Below are positions 25,784 through 35,456 of a stretch of 64,000 nt of DNA, one piece after another. A program made the translations under genes and the position numbers. Source of the stretch: Psychrobacter sp. P11F6 (lineage in GTDB: Bacteria > Pseudomonadota > Gammaproteobacteria > Pseudomonadales > Moraxellaceae); NCBI RefSeq assembly GCF_001435295.1, contig NZ_CM003594.1:3244574-3308573 (forward strand), read 5' to 3'. The stretch's first letter is position 1, and every line of letters begins with the position of its first letter. Under the pieces are notes generated by a model. The model searched no databases. It was not told the origin of the DNA and worked only from the letters and a program-made list of their open reading frames with translations.

Positions 25784-27259
25784 CTAGTACGCTTTTTGAT
25801 AAGCGGTCTTGACGATGGTATAGAACTCTTTGGCATATTGACCTTGCTCACGCGGGCCAAAGCTTGACTGTTTACGGCCACCAAACGGTACATGATAGTC
25901 CGTACCTGCAGTCGCTAAATTGACCATAACGCAGCCTGCTTGCACTTGCTCTTTGAACATCGCACTACTACGCAAGCTTTGGGTGATGATGCCGCCCGTC
26001 AGACCAAAACGCGTGTCATTGGTCATGGCAATCGCTTCGTCCAAATCCTTGACACGCATCACACAAGCTAACGGAGCAAACACCTCTTCTTGGTTGATAT
26101 CCCAGCTGTTGTCCGTCTCGGTAAATAACGTAGGCGACATATAGTAGCCGTCATGCGGCATCTCTAAACGCTCACCGCCAAAGGCTAAATTGGCACCTGA
26201 TTGCTTGGCCTTTTCGATCCAGTCCATGTTTGACGCCAGCTGCTTGTCATCGACGACAGGCCCCATAAAGATACCTTCATCAAGCGCATGACCGACCTTT
26301 AAAGTCTTCATTTTTGCGACCACACCTTCGACGAAGGCATCATGAATACTGTCCATTACGATGAGGCGTGAAGAAGCCGTACATTTCTGCCCTGAACCAC
26401 CAAACGCACCAGCCACTGCCGCATCGATAGCAACTTGCAAATCAGCATCATCAGCGATAACCAAGGCATTTTTGCTACCCATCTCAAGCTGGCAACGGAT
26501 AAAGTTCGGGGCCGTTGCAGCAGCGACCTTGCGACCTGTTGGTACAGAACCCGTAAAGCTAACGGCATCGATATCTGTAGAATTGATGAGTGCATCACCG
26601 ACTGACGAGCCGCCACCCAGTAGCAGGTTAAACGTCCCTTCTGGCATACCCTGACGATGGATGATCTCGGCCAATGCCACTGCGCTGGCTGGCGTTAAAT
26701 TCGCAGGCTTCCAAATGACCGTGTTACCAAACGCTAGCGCTGGCGCTATTTTCCATACAGCGGTGGCCGTTGGAAAGTTCCAAGGTGAGATAATGGCGAC
26801 CACACCGACTGCTTCGCGGGTGACTTCAACCTTGACACCAGGGCGCACTGAATCAGCTGTATCACCCATTTGACGTAATACTTCAGCAGCATAATAATGA
26901 AAGAACTGACCTGCACGGTAAATCTCGCCGCGACCTTCCGTAAACGGCTTGCCTTCTTCGAGAGACAACAGCGTACCTAGCTCATCACAGCGAGCAATCA
27001 TTTCATCGCCAATTGCTTGTAGGATAGACTGCTTTTTTTCTAAAGGAGTCGCTTCCCATTTTGGCTGAGCGTGACGCGCCGCTGCAATAGCGTCTTTGAC
27101 TTGATCGCCACTCGCTTGGGCGAACTCACCGATAGTGTCAGTGATATCAGATGGGTTAATATTGGCAATGGTATCGATGCCCGCTTGCCACTCACCATTG
27201 ATATAAAGTGATTTGGTTGGGTCTTGCTGCAATATCTGTTGGGCGGTGTGAGCTGACAT
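25784..27259 (-). CDS. NAD(P)-dependent aldehyde dehydrogenase
   Basis: The protein has 491 residues, the normal length for the superfamily. The nucleotide-binding part has ISPWNFPTATAVWKIAPALAFGN and FTGSVPTGRKVA. The general base Glu is in LEMGSKNA and the catalytic Cys in GSGQKCTASSR. The C-terminus has FGGRKQSSFGPREQG, like semialdehyde dehydrogenases of the alpha-ketoglutaric semialdehyde group. It oxidises an aldehyde to an acid, probably an intermediate of the substrate taken up by the BCCT carrier. It follows ridA in the same direction. The exact substrate is not known. Confidence 0.9.
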   Translation of the reverse strand: MSAHTAQQILQQDPTKSLYINGEWQAGIDTIANINPSDITDTIGEFAQASGDQVKDAIAAARHAQPKWEATPLEKKQSILQAIGDEMIARCDELGTLLSLEEGKPFTEGRGEIYRAGQFFHYYAAEVLRQMGDTADSVRPGVKVEVTREAVGVVAIISPWNFPTATAVWKIAPALAFGNTVIWKPANLTPASAVALAEIIHRQGMPEGTFNLLLGGGSSVGDALINSTDIDAVSFTGSVPTGRKVAAATAPNFIRCQLEMGSKNALVIADDADLQVAIDAAVAGAFGGSGQKCTASSRLIVMDSIHDAFVEGVVAKMKTLKVGHALDEGIFMGPVVDDKQLASNMDWIEKAKQSGANLAFGGERLEMPHDGYYMSPTLFTETDNSWDINQEEVFAPLACVMRVKDLDEAIAMTNDTRFGLTGGIITQSLRSSAMFKEQVQAGCVMVNLATAGTDYHVPFGGRKQSSFGPREQGQYAKEFYTIVKTAYQKAY

Positions 27260-27307
27260 AAGAGCTTCCTTGATAAAGTATTAAAAGATGGCATATTAAA
27301 ATTAGTT

Positions 27308-27697
27308 TTAAGGCACAGCGGCATATACGACTAGCTCTACTAGCATCTCTTCACGAGCCAGCCCTGCTATCACCAGCGCTGCCCGATTTGGGTATGGTGC
27401 TTCAAAGTATTCGGCGTAGACTTGATTGACCGTTTTTAGATAGTCGCGATCGGTCACATAGATCATGACCTGTAGTACCGAATCCATACCAATATTGGCA
27501 CATTCTAGTGTGTGCTTAAGATTGTCTAGCGTTTGACGGGTTTGCGCTTCGATACCACCTGCAACCACATCACCATTTTCATCGATAGGAATCTGCGCGG
27601 TGTACAACGTACCATTGCTGGTGATCGCCCATTCTAAAGGGGCTTTAGACGCATAAAGTGAGGTTTTGATGGCTTGTTTGGTTGAATGAGTCGTCAT
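27308..27697 (-). CDS. RidA-family enamine/imine deaminase
   Basis: The protein has 129 residues from the ATG at 27697, with AAAGGA nine bases upstream. A TTG seven codons earlier was not used. Family features are LYTAQIPIDENGDVV, QTRQTLDNLKHTLECA and YPNRAALVIAGLAREEMLVELVVYAAV, which includes the arginine of the active site. RidA proteins hydrolyse reactive enamines formed by amine-handling enzymes. It is the first gene of the leftward cluster, opposite the LysR gene. Confidence 0.88.
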   Translation of the reverse strand: MTTHSTKQAIKTSLYASKAPLEWAITSNGTLYTAQIPIDENGDVVAGGIEAQTRQTLDNLKHTLECANIGMDSVLQVMIYVTDRDYLKTVNQVYAEYFEAPYPNRAALVIAGLAREEMLVELVVYAAVP

Positions 27698-27794
27698 GTC
27701 GTCATATCCTTTGATCAATGATTGGGCAGCGATTGCTATAGAGTTATCCTACCCAAGTACTAACGATAAATCTAACTAATTAAATTTAGAATAT

Positions 27795-27811
27795 GATAGA
27801 TTTAATCTATC
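27795..27811. promoter_or_regulatory. LysR-type operator (T-N11-A palindrome)
   Basis: GATAGATTTAATCTATC is a perfect palindrome with a 3-base centre and contains the T-N11-A core of LysR-type binding sites. It lies in the 142-bp divergent region between ridA and the LysR gene, where such a regulator normally binds. A second, less perfect A/T-rich dyad lies just to its left at about 27770-27790. Confidence 0.6.
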
Positions 27812-27839
27812 GTTTAGAATAAATCATTGAACAATAGCC

Positions 27840-28760
27840 TTGGATGGTATGGATATGAAGCTACAGCAACTGCGACATTTTTTATGCGTGGTAGAGGAAG
27901 GTGGCTTTCGGGCGGCGGCTGATCGCGCCAATCGCTCGCAAGCGGCGTTGTCTGCCTCGATAAAGGAATTGGAAAAAATACTAGGTCAGCGCTTATTTGA
28001 AGGAGGAAATAAAGCAACACTCACGCCTTTTGGAGAGACTTGTTTACCCAAAATCGAGCAGTTTATGACGGTTTATCAAGCGCTAGAGGATGATTTAAAA
28101 GGAGCAGCCGCTGGCGATAAAGGCAAAATAAGGATTGCAAGCGTGCCATCACTGGTGACAAAACTCTTGCCTAGTGTGTTGGTTGAGTACTCCAAGAGAT
28201 ATCCTGATGTCGAGATTGTACTAATAGATGATAACTCTGTCGGTGTGGCCAATCGTTTACTGGCAGGTGAAATCGATTTGGCATTGGGCAACTGCACCAG
28301 TATCGATCAATCAAATATAGATTTCACCTTGCTCATATCTGACCCGATTGGCGTGGTCTGCTTAAAAAGTAACTCGTTAAATCAACCAGTAAAACCGTCA
28401 AGAAACCAACAAAAAATAGGGCTTAAATGGCAACAACTGATGACCCAGCCTTTTATTTATAATGGCACTTGTCGACTGCTCGAAAACACACCCGCCGAGG
28501 TGCTCAACCGTAATGCGCGTTACACGGTCGAGAATATTACTTCCTTATTTTCATTATTACGCAATGATCTTGGCATCACCACCCTACCCAAGCTCGCCTT
28601 TCCGTCGAATGAGCCAGAATTGGTATGGCTCGACTTACTTGAACCTGCCTTAGACAGACAAATTGGTATTTTTAAATTGGCAAATAAAACGATTTCACCG
28701 CCAGCACAAGCGTTTCATGAACTGTGTATTCAGTACGTCCAGAATCACTATATTTTATAA
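27840..28760 (+). CDS. LysR-family transcriptional regulator
   Basis: The protein has 306 residues from 27840. ATG codons in frame at 27849 and 27855 are equally likely, and the last gives the usual start MKLQQLRHF. The N-terminal winged helix has GGFRAAADRANRSQAALSASIKELE, the LysR recognition helix. The rest is a periplasmic-binding-protein-like effector domain. It is divergent from the ridA-led cluster and probably activates it in response to the imported substrate or an intermediate. Confidence 0.9.
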   Translation: MDGMDMKLQQLRHFLCVVEEGGFRAAADRANRSQAALSASIKELEKILGQRLFEGGNKATLTPFGETCLPKIEQFMTVYQALEDDLKGAAAGDKGKIRIASVPSLVTKLLPSVLVEYSKRYPDVEIVLIDDNSVGVANRLLAGEIDLALGNCTSIDQSNIDFTLLISDPIGVVCLKSNSLNQPVKPSRNQQKIGLKWQQLMTQPFIYNGTCRLLENTPAEVLNRNARYTVENITSLFSLLRNDLGITTLPKLAFPSNEPELVWLDLLEPALDRQIGIFKLANKTISPPAQAFHELCIQYVQNHYIL

Positions 28761-28859
28761 AAACAGGTTAAAAATGGGTTAAAACATACCTTATTACCGC
28801 CTACTTTTATAAGCCACTCTCAGAAACTCCATTCACTTGAATAAAAGCGTCTCTCACCT

Positions 28860-29654
28860 ATGTCTAAAGGTTTAATTTCCGTTACTCGTGGCCTCTTATC
28901 TGTTATCGGCATCATACTTATCATCGATTGCGCTGCATTGATAGTCGTCGGTAAAGTCAACTTCGGCTCGGTTGTACCTTTTTTAGTCGGCATAGTTTTT
29001 GTCATACATGGAATTTTTTGGCATGCAATACGCAGGTTTTGCAGCCAACATTATGGGTTCAACCGCCTTTGGTATGGGTTATGGGCTGTATTTATACTTT
29101 GGTTGTTGAGCTTCGCTCTATTTATTTGGTCATTACAGCAGCAGATTGCGCTTAGCCAGCAGCCTGCACCGACAGTGGCAGCGATTATTGTATTAGGCTC
29201 AGGCACGGTTGCAGGTAAGCCGACACCGACGCTCGCCAAGCGCTTGGACACCGCTGTGCCCCTTATCGAGACACAACCAGATGCTTTGGTGATAACCAGT
29301 GGTGGCGTTGGTTTTCAGCGTACACGTAGCGAAGCCGATATTATGGCCACGTATTTGCATGAGGCACATGGCGTGCCATTCGAACGCATTTTACAAGAAG
29401 GCAAAAGTACCAGTACGGAAGAAAACCTCGCTAACAGCCGAGCGTTGTTAGAAGCAAAAGGGCTATCTATCACTGATCCTATCGCCATCGTTACCAGTGA
29501 CTTTCATAGCATTCGCGCGGCCAGCATTGCGCGACATCAGGGCTATACACAACCGATCACCGTCGCCAGTCCCACACCTTTATCCATTCGTTATAACGCT
29601 TGGTTTCGCGAGTATTTTGCCTTTGTCAGTGGCTGGTTGTTAGGAGAGTATTGA
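28860..29654 (+). CDS. YdcF/ElyC-like DUF218 membrane protein
   Basis: The protein has 264 residues. Two or three membrane helices fill the first 90 residues. The DUF218 domain follows with IIVLGSGTVAGKPTPTLAKRLD, ALVITSGGVGFQRTRSEADIMATYL, the TSTEENLANS motif and VTSDFHSIRA. Family members such as ElyC affect envelope polysaccharide and lipid-carrier metabolism. The domain is on the periplasmic side in ElyC. It stands alone upstream of the cls gene. Confidence 0.8.
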   Translation: MSKGLISVTRGLLSVIGIILIIDCAALIVVGKVNFGSVVPFLVGIVFVIHGIFWHAIRRFCSQHYGFNRLWYGLWAVFILWLLSFALFIWSLQQQIALSQQPAPTVAAIIVLGSGTVAGKPTPTLAKRLDTAVPLIETQPDALVITSGGVGFQRTRSEADIMATYLHEAHGVPFERILQEGKSTSTEENLANSRALLEAKGLSITDPIAIVTSDFHSIRAASIARHQGYTQPITVASPTPLSIRYNAWFREYFAFVSGWLLGEY

Positions 29655-29811
29655 TGGAGGTGTATATTTCACCAGTTTGAACAAGCTTACTACTAAATAT
29701 CATAGCTCCAGCGTTGCCGCATTGCTGTTTTTACCAATCAAAACGGTGGTAATTTTACAGTGCGTTATAATCAGTAAGAACCACTGATAAATACGGCAAA
29801 TAAAAATAATA

Positions 29812-31326
29812 ATGATGGAGCGCATTATGCTATTGGATATCTTTTTAACTGTTCATTTTATGCTGCTGATACTGATCTCTTTGCGAGTGCTTGCGCGCCA
29901 TGATCTGACCTCGCCCGCTCGGCTCGCTTGGCTCGTGATATTGTTCATTTTGCCTTATCTGGGGGTTGTAATTTATTGGATGTTTGGTGAGGTGCATCTA
30001 GGACGCGATTTTACGCGCAAACGTAAAGAAATTATCGATAAATTAAGTGCACATAGTCCTGAAGTACTTGGTGATGACATCGCTTTGTCGGAGGCCATCA
30101 AACCTGAATACCAAGCGGCCTTTGCCTACTCTGCCAATGCAACTGGCTATCATACAACGGTGGGCAATCACGCAGAGCTAATGGCAGATGCGGCTGAGAC
30201 GCGCAAACGTATGATTGCCGACTTTGATGCAGCGACCGATCATATTCATGTACTGTATTATATTTGGCTAATCGATGGTATGGGAATCGATACTGCTCAA
30301 GCGCTCATACGAGCGGCAAGGCGCGGCGTCATCTGCCGAGCAATGGTTGACGGTATGGGCTCACGAAAAATGGTCGGCTCAAAGATATGGCAGGAAATGA
30401 TAGAAGCTGGCGTACAAGTCAGTGTTGCCCTACCAATTAGTAATCTTTTAAAGGTACTCATGTTTAGCCGGATTGACTTGCGAAATCACCGCAAGATTAC
30501 GGTTATTGACGGCAAAATCGGCTACTGTGGCAGTCGCAACTGCGCCGATCCTGAGTTTCGTGTAAAGCCAAAATTTGCGCCGTGGGTAGACATTATGCTG
30601 CGGGTCGAAGGACCAGTGGTGGCACAGAATCAGATGTTGTTTGCCAGTGATTGGCTGACTGAAAATCCTGATACGCCGCTTGACAGCTTTCCTTATTTTA
30701 TTGACCCTCAACCAAAGCGACAAAAATCCCCACAGCCAGAAACTGAGGAGCCTTTACCAATAACATCACCGCCAAATGGCTTTGCTGCACAAGTTTTTTC
30801 TGATGGTCCTACACAACGACGCAGCACCACGCCACAATTTTTAGGTGTCTTAATTGGTCAGGCAAAACGAACCCTGATTATCTCAACGCCTTATTTTGTG
30901 CCTGATTATTCGCTCGTCAGCATTTTGTGTGCGACCGCTTATCGCGGTGTACAAGTAACCATGATTTTCCCAAAAAATAACGACTCAATAGTCGTGGCTG
31001 CTACCAGTCACAGTTATTACTGGCAGCTGCTTGAAGCGGGGGTCAATATTTACGAATATAAACCCGGTCTATTACACGCAAAAACCTTGACCATCGATGG
31101 CGAAATCAGTCTGATCGGCTCAACCAATTTAGACTTGCGTAGCTTTGATTTAAACTATGAAAACAACATTGTGTTTAGCGATAAAACGCTCACAGCGGCC
31201 ATCGTTGAGCGACAATACCAGCATATCGCTGATTCTGAAGAGGTCACTCGTGAGCAAGTTGAAAACTGGCCGTTATCTTATAAAATCTGGAATAACATTG
31301 TCGCCACGATGGGACCTGTTTTATAA
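29812..31326 (+). CDS. cls: Cardiolipin synthase
   Basis: The product is 504 residues from 29812, but the ATG at 29827 has the better ribosome site (GGAG) and gives the usual start MLLDIFLTV. Two N-terminal membrane helices are followed by two phospholipase-D motifs, HRKITVID (about 225) and HAKTLTID (about 424), each with HxKxxxxD. Such enzymes join two phosphatidylglycerol molecules into cardiolipin at the inner membrane. The linker at about 300-325 is rich in proline, lysine and glutamate. The gene is monocistronic. Confidence 0.92.
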   Translation: MMERIMLLDIFLTVHFMLLILISLRVLARHDLTSPARLAWLVILFILPYLGVVIYWMFGEVHLGRDFTRKRKEIIDKLSAHSPEVLGDDIALSEAIKPEYQAAFAYSANATGYHTTVGNHAELMADAAETRKRMIADFDAATDHIHVLYYIWLIDGMGIDTAQALIRAARRGVICRAMVDGMGSRKMVGSKIWQEMIEAGVQVSVALPISNLLKVLMFSRIDLRNHRKITVIDGKIGYCGSRNCADPEFRVKPKFAPWVDIMLRVEGPVVAQNQMLFASDWLTENPDTPLDSFPYFIDPQPKRQKSPQPETEEPLPITSPPNGFAAQVFSDGPTQRRSTTPQFLGVLIGQAKRTLIISTPYFVPDYSLVSILCATAYRGVQVTMIFPKNNDSIVVAATSHSYYWQLLEAGVNIYEYKPGLLHAKTLTIDGEISLIGSTNLDLRSFDLNYENNIVFSDKTLTAAIVERQYQHIADSEEVTREQVENWPLSYKIWNNIVATMGPVL

Positions 31327-31336
31327 CCCATTATTA

Positions 31337-31380
31337 GGGCGTATCCTCAATTCAATTGATCATATCTAAACGGGCTAATG
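31337..31380 (+). repeat. Solo left end of the MITE-like repeat found at 35228
   Basis: GGGCGTATCCTCAATTCAAT and the following 25 or so bases match the left end of the element at 35228-35397 with few changes. There is no matching right end before rlmA. It is probably a decayed or partial copy. It occupies most of the gap between the converging cls and rlmA genes. Confidence 0.65.
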
Positions 31381-31393
31381 ACCTTAAGCCATT

Positions 31394-32377
31394 CTATTCA
31401 GCTGCTGTCTTCTGCAAAATATAAACGACAAACTTAGCTTGTGTCGTAAAGGATTCTGTTTCGACCGCTGCTAGTAGCGCCTGTCTTTTTTCACTAAGCG
31501 CGCGATAAGCATAAGGCGTCATGGTCATCAAATCAGCCAAATCAGCGGCTGACAACGTCATCTCGGTACTGACATGCTCCGTACCCATTAGCGTGAAATA
31601 TGGAGCCAATTCATGCAAAAACTTATCCGAATCATGCTCGCGGACGTTGTCAAATAACGCTTCGCGCATCGTCGCTAGATGCCCGATACCTGGCTTGGCA
31701 ATGATTAAATAACCGTCTTCAGTCAATACCTCATTGAACGCGTCTGGCAAGATAGGGCTAAAAATACTGCTAATACCCTTTATGCTATGCGCGCGTAACG
31801 GCAAATGGGCAGCGCTGGTAACAAGCGGATAGATGACTGCCGATTTGGCTGTCGCATTAGTAACACTGTCTTTAGCTTGCTGATACCAAAGACGCCCCGC
31901 CGCTTTGCTTGTTTTCGCAAGCTCTACCACAGCTGGTTTACTGATATCTGCGGCGATGAGAGTATCCATGCCTGTCTGTGCCATTGCCTGCGTGTAATAT
32001 CCTTCACCGCAGCCAATATCCAACCAATTGATTGCCTTGCTATCCTTTTTAGTTATCGGCTCAATTGCTGACTTAGCCACTAAATCAGCGACCGACTCAT
32101 TTTTCGCCAACAATTCCCTCACTTTTTGGCAAATAAGCGTCTGCAATGGCTGATAATGTCTGGCGTTTAAAAACCGTTTGCGCGCCTCGATTGATTGCTG
32201 GCTATCGCCCGGTGCTTTAGATTTTTTTTGTTGCACGGGTAATAAATTAACATAACCCTGACGTGCCACATCAAATGGATGAGCGGTTTGTTTTGGGTGC
32301 AAGCTGCCATCGCAGCGCCACGTATTTGCGGCAGGCTGTAATGGTGATTGGCAAAGGGGACAAATAAATAAGCTCAC
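31394..32377 (-). CDS. rlmA: 23S rRNA (guanine-N1)-methyltransferase RlmA
   Basis: The product is 327 residues from a GTG at 32377, which gives the expected start (M)SLFICPLCQ. A TTG 14 codons upstream is less likely. An N-terminal zinc finger (CPLC...C...H) is followed by the family motif RQGYVNLLPVQQKK. The SAM site is LDIGCGEGYYTQAMA at about residue 125. It methylates N1 of guanine 745 in 23S rRNA. It converges on cls. Confidence 0.88.
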   Translation of the reverse strand: MSLFICPLCQSPLQPAANTWRCDGSLHPKQTAHPFDVARQGYVNLLPVQQKKSKAPGDSQQSIEARKRFLNARHYQPLQTLICQKVRELLAKNESVADLVAKSAIEPITKKDSKAINWLDIGCGEGYYTQAMAQTGMDTLIAADISKPAVVELAKTSKAAGRLWYQQAKDSVTNATAKSAVIYPLVTSAAHLPLRAHSIKGISSIFSPILPDAFNEVLTEDGYLIIAKPGIGHLATMREALFDNVREHDSDKFLHELAPYFTLMGTEHVSTEMTLSAADLADLMTMTPYAYRALSEKRQALLAAVETESFTTQAKFVVYILQKTAAE

Positions 32378-32511
32378 AAGTATCTCAACGTCATCGCAAT
32401 ATGGCTGCCATTTTAACAAAATTCAGGCTTACTGCGTGATAAAAGGCGCGATAAACAATGCAGGAAAGAAAATGCGAAAAACAAACTATCAGCAACCAAA
32501 CTGTTAGCAAC

Positions 32512-32547
32512 AAAAAAAGCCACCTCAACTAAAGTGAGATGGCTTTT
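32512..32547 (-). terminator. Intrinsic terminator after mraY
   Basis: On the minus strand GCCATCTCA and TGAGGTGGC form a stem with one mismatch, followed by seven T residues. It lies 44 bases past the mraY stop and ends the dcw transcript. The other strand also has a short T-run. Confidence 0.8.
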
Positions 32548-32590
32548 GCATACAAGATATTCATATTAATGTTCGAGCGATATGGCTGTG

Positions 32591-33709
32591 TTAACGCAGT
32601 TTTAAGGTCATGAGCCCAAGGATGACGAGAATAATGGCAATAATCCAAAACCTTGCCACCACTTGCGTCTCTTTCCAGCCAATTTCTTCAAAGTGATGAT
32701 GCAATGGTGCCATTCGAAAGACGCGCTTTTTACGCAGCTTATACGAGCCAACCTGTAGCATGACCGACAGTGCTTCGGCGACAAATAGACCACCCATAAT
32801 AGCAAAAGCGATTTCTTGACGGGTCATAACGGCGATCGTACCGAGCATCGCCCCGAGAGCAAGCGCCCCCACATCGCCCATAAATACTTGGGCTGGATGG
32901 GCGTTGAACCATAAAAAACCAAGCCCTGCACCAATCATCGAACCACAGACAATGAGAACCTCGGAGTTATAGGCAATATAAGGCACATGCAAGTAATCAG
33001 CAAAGCGTACATCACCTGATACATAAGCCATCGCGCCCAAACCTGCCGCGACCAAGACCACGGGCAAAATAGCTAAACCATCCAAGCCATCGGTTAAGTT
33101 GACGGCGTTAGAAGCACCATTAATCACAAAGTAGGTAAAGATAATAAAGCCAATACCAAACGGCACTGCCGAAAAAGGAATCATCCAATCTTTGAAAATC
33201 GGTAGCAGCAAATCCTGCATCTCATGCGTGGTCGCGATATCTGGCTGCAAGGTGGCGATATAATACAAAGACACACCGACGAACAAAGCACCCATAGAGA
33301 GCCAAAAATATTTCTTGCGAGCAATTAAGCCTTTGGGATCTTTATACTTAATTTTTAGCCAATCATCTGCCCAGCCGACCGCGCCAAAGATAATCATGAC
33401 AATGAGCAAAATCCAAACGTACGGATTATTCAAACGTGCCCATAGTAAGGTGGACACGCCAATCGCACTTAAAATCAGCACTCCACCCATGGTCGGCGTA
33501 CCAGTTTTCGCCAAATGCGATTGCGGGCCATCATTGCGAATCGCTTGACCATATTTCAGTGCACGCAGACGTCGAATGACACGCCCACCAAAAAACATGC
33601 TAAATGCGAGGGCGGTAATGACCGCGAGTAACGCTCGCAGTGTCAACGAAGAAACCGCAGAAAACGGCGTGTAATACTGGCCAAGCCAGCCAAACAACCA
33701 AACTAACAC
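32591..33709 (-). CDS. mraY: Phospho-N-acetylmuramoyl-pentapeptide transferase
   Basis: The protein has 372 residues and ten predicted membrane helices. Key motifs are [19 protein letters not shown] (aspartates for magnesium) and [11 protein letters not shown]. It transfers phospho-MurNAc-pentapeptide to undecaprenyl phosphate to make lipid I. The start is a GTG at 33709, three bases after the murF stop, with the SD GAGGAG inside the end of murF. It is the last gene of this dcw segment. Confidence 0.95.
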   Translation of the reverse strand: MLVWLFGWLGQYYTPFSAVSSLTLRALLAVITALAFSMFFGGRVIRRLRALKYGQAIRNDGPQSHLAKTGTPTMGGVLILSAIGVSTLLWARLNNPYVWILLIVMIIFGAVGWADDWLKIKYKDPKGLIARKKYFWLSMGALFVGVSLYYIATLQPDIATTHEMQDLLLPIFKDWMIPFSAVPFGIGFIIFTYFVINGASNAVNLTDGLDGLAILPVVLVAAGLGAMAYVSGDVRFADYLHVPYIAYNSEVLIVCGSMIGAGLGFLWFNAHPAQVFMGDVGALALGAMLGTIAVMTRQEIAFAIMGGLFVAEALSVMLQVGSYKLRKKRVFRMAPLHHHFEEIGWKETQVVARFWIIAIILVILGLMTLKLR

Positions 33710-33712
33710 CGC

Positions 33713-35173
33713 CTACTCCTCGATTAGCGCATTGATAAGGGTTTCCATTTGCATGGAACGAGAACCTTTAAACAGCACCGTACAAGGCTGCGCCTGCTGC
33801 GCTTGCAAATACGGCTTCAAATACGCCAATAAACTGTCTTTATCAGTAAACGCATGGGCATTGATGTCAGAAACCTCTTGTGCACCCGCCACGGTAAAAG
33901 GCGCGTATTCACCAACACACAGCAGCACATTGATGCCCGTTGTTGCAATGGTACGACCCAAGCTTTGATGCTCGCTAACCGCCGCCTCTCCCAGTTCTGC
34001 GATATCGCCCAGCACCATGACTTGCGTGCCTGTTTGCGCCGCCAATACTTTTGCTGCCGCTCGCACCGAATGCGGATTGGCATTATAGGTATCATCAATC
34101 AAGCGATGCATACCCATTAATTGACTGTTCAAGCGCCCTTTAGCAGGACGCGCATTTTCAAGCCCGACGACGATATCACTAACATCGATATTTAGTGCAT
34201 GAGCACAAGCAGCAGCGGCTAAAGCATTATTGACATTGTGCTCGCCGGCTAGTGGCAAGTTGATATCATGGACTTGATTGCCGATATGCAGCTTAAATTC
34301 ACTGCGCTCAGGCTCGACATCTAAATGGCTGGCACTGACATCAGTATTACCAAAGCCAATCACGTGTGACGTATGCTTTTCAGCGATACGGCGTAATTGA
34401 TTGGTAAAATCATCTTTATCAGGAACGATCGCAAACTGGCTGTCATTCAAGGTATGGTAAATCTCAGCCTTGGTTTGGCAAATCCCTTCACGGCTGCCAA
34501 ACTCACCCAAATGCGCCGTACCAATATTTAAAATACACGCGACATCTGGCTTTACAATCTCGGTAGTATAAGCAATTTCGCCAATATGGTTTGCGCCAAG
34601 CTCTAGAATGGCATAACGATGGTGGTCGGATAATTCGAGCAACATCATCGGCACACCCAAATCGTTATTTAGGTTACCACGGGTAATCAATGTCGGTGCC
34701 AATCTGCCAAAGATACTACCAAGCATTTCTTTGCATGTGGTCTTACCGCTAGAGCCAGTAATAGCAATGACGGTTAAATTTTGATGCTGTTGACGACGAT
34801 ACGCAGCCAATTGTCCTAGCGCCAAACGGGTGTCGCTCACCACTAACTGCGGAATGCTATTTGCATCAGCCGTAGCAATAGGGCGAGCGACGATAGCCGC
34901 AACCGCACCTTGCGCGATGGCAGTATCGATATAATCGTGACCATCAAAATTATCACCCGATAACGCTAAAAATATATCACCAGGTTTTATCGTACGGGTA
35001 TCGGTGGCGATACGAGTGCTCATTACATCATTTACTGAATTGTTTTCTGAGTCGGATTGCCCCTCACTCAGCTGCCAATGCCCATCGAGTGCTGCGGTTG
35101 CTGCGAGCAGATTGTCTGCTTGCCAAACATACAGCCCTTGCGACTGAATGCTGTTATCGTTGTCGGCTGTCAT
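33713..35173 (-). CDS. murF: UDP-MurNAc-tripeptide:D-Ala-D-Ala ligase
   Basis: The protein has 486 residues. The ATP loop ITGSSGKTTCKEML is at about residue 140. LELGANHIGEI and DDTYNANPHSVRAA are conserved Mur ligase motifs. It adds D-Ala-D-Ala in the cytosol, just before MraY. It is separated from murE by 283 bases that hold a MITE-like element, which is unusual in dcw clusters where genes usually overlap. It is coupled to mraY. Confidence 0.95.
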   Translation of the reverse strand: MTADNDNSIQSQGLYVWQADNLLAATAALDGHWQLSEGQSDSENNSVNDVMSTRIATDTRTIKPGDIFLALSGDNFDGHDYIDTAIAQGAVAAIVARPIATADANSIPQLVVSDTRLALGQLAAYRRQQHQNLTVIAITGSSGKTTCKEMLGSIFGRLAPTLITRGNLNNDLGVPMMLLELSDHHRYAILELGANHIGEIAYTTEIVKPDVACILNIGTAHLGEFGSREGICQTKAEIYHTLNDSQFAIVPDKDDFTNQLRRIAEKHTSHVIGFGNTDVSASHLDVEPERSEFKLHIGNQVHDINLPLAGEHNVNNALAAAACAHALNIDVSDIVVGLENARPAKGRLNSQLMGMHRLIDDTYNANPHSVRAAAKVLAAQTGTQVMVLGDIAELGEAAVSEHQSLGRTIATTGINVLLCVGEYAPFTVAGAQEVSDINAHAFTDKDSLLAYLKPYLQAQQAQPCTVLFKGSRSMQMETLINALIEE

Positions 35174-35227
35174 AATGATTACCTTATATATGATGACTAC
35201 TTATTTATTTTTTATAGTTAACGACTA

Positions 35228-35397
35228 GGGCGTGTCCTCAATTCAATCGATTATTATCTAAATGGACTAAAAATGGCTAAATTTTGCCAAACATCGTCAA
35301 CTAGCTTATTAATATCTCGATATTATTTGCGCTACTTTCCTTGTTTGACGGCAATTTATCTCATTTTTATTACCATTTTTAAAATGAGGACACGCCC
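35228..35397. mobile_element. 170-bp MITE-like element with inverted ends, TA flanked
   Basis: GGGCGTGTCCTCA at 35228-35240 is exactly repeated in inverted form at 35385-35397. TA lies on both outer sides (35226-35227 and 35398-35399), which looks like a target duplication. The interior shows further weak inverted symmetry around AAAAATGG and TTTGCC. It has no coding capacity. A related left end is at 31337. The transposase family that would move it is not known from this window. Confidence 0.8.
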
Positions 35398-35456
35398 TAA
35401 TACTTTTTAGATAGCATGAAAAACTGACTGTAAGCGCTATTATTTATTTATAAATG

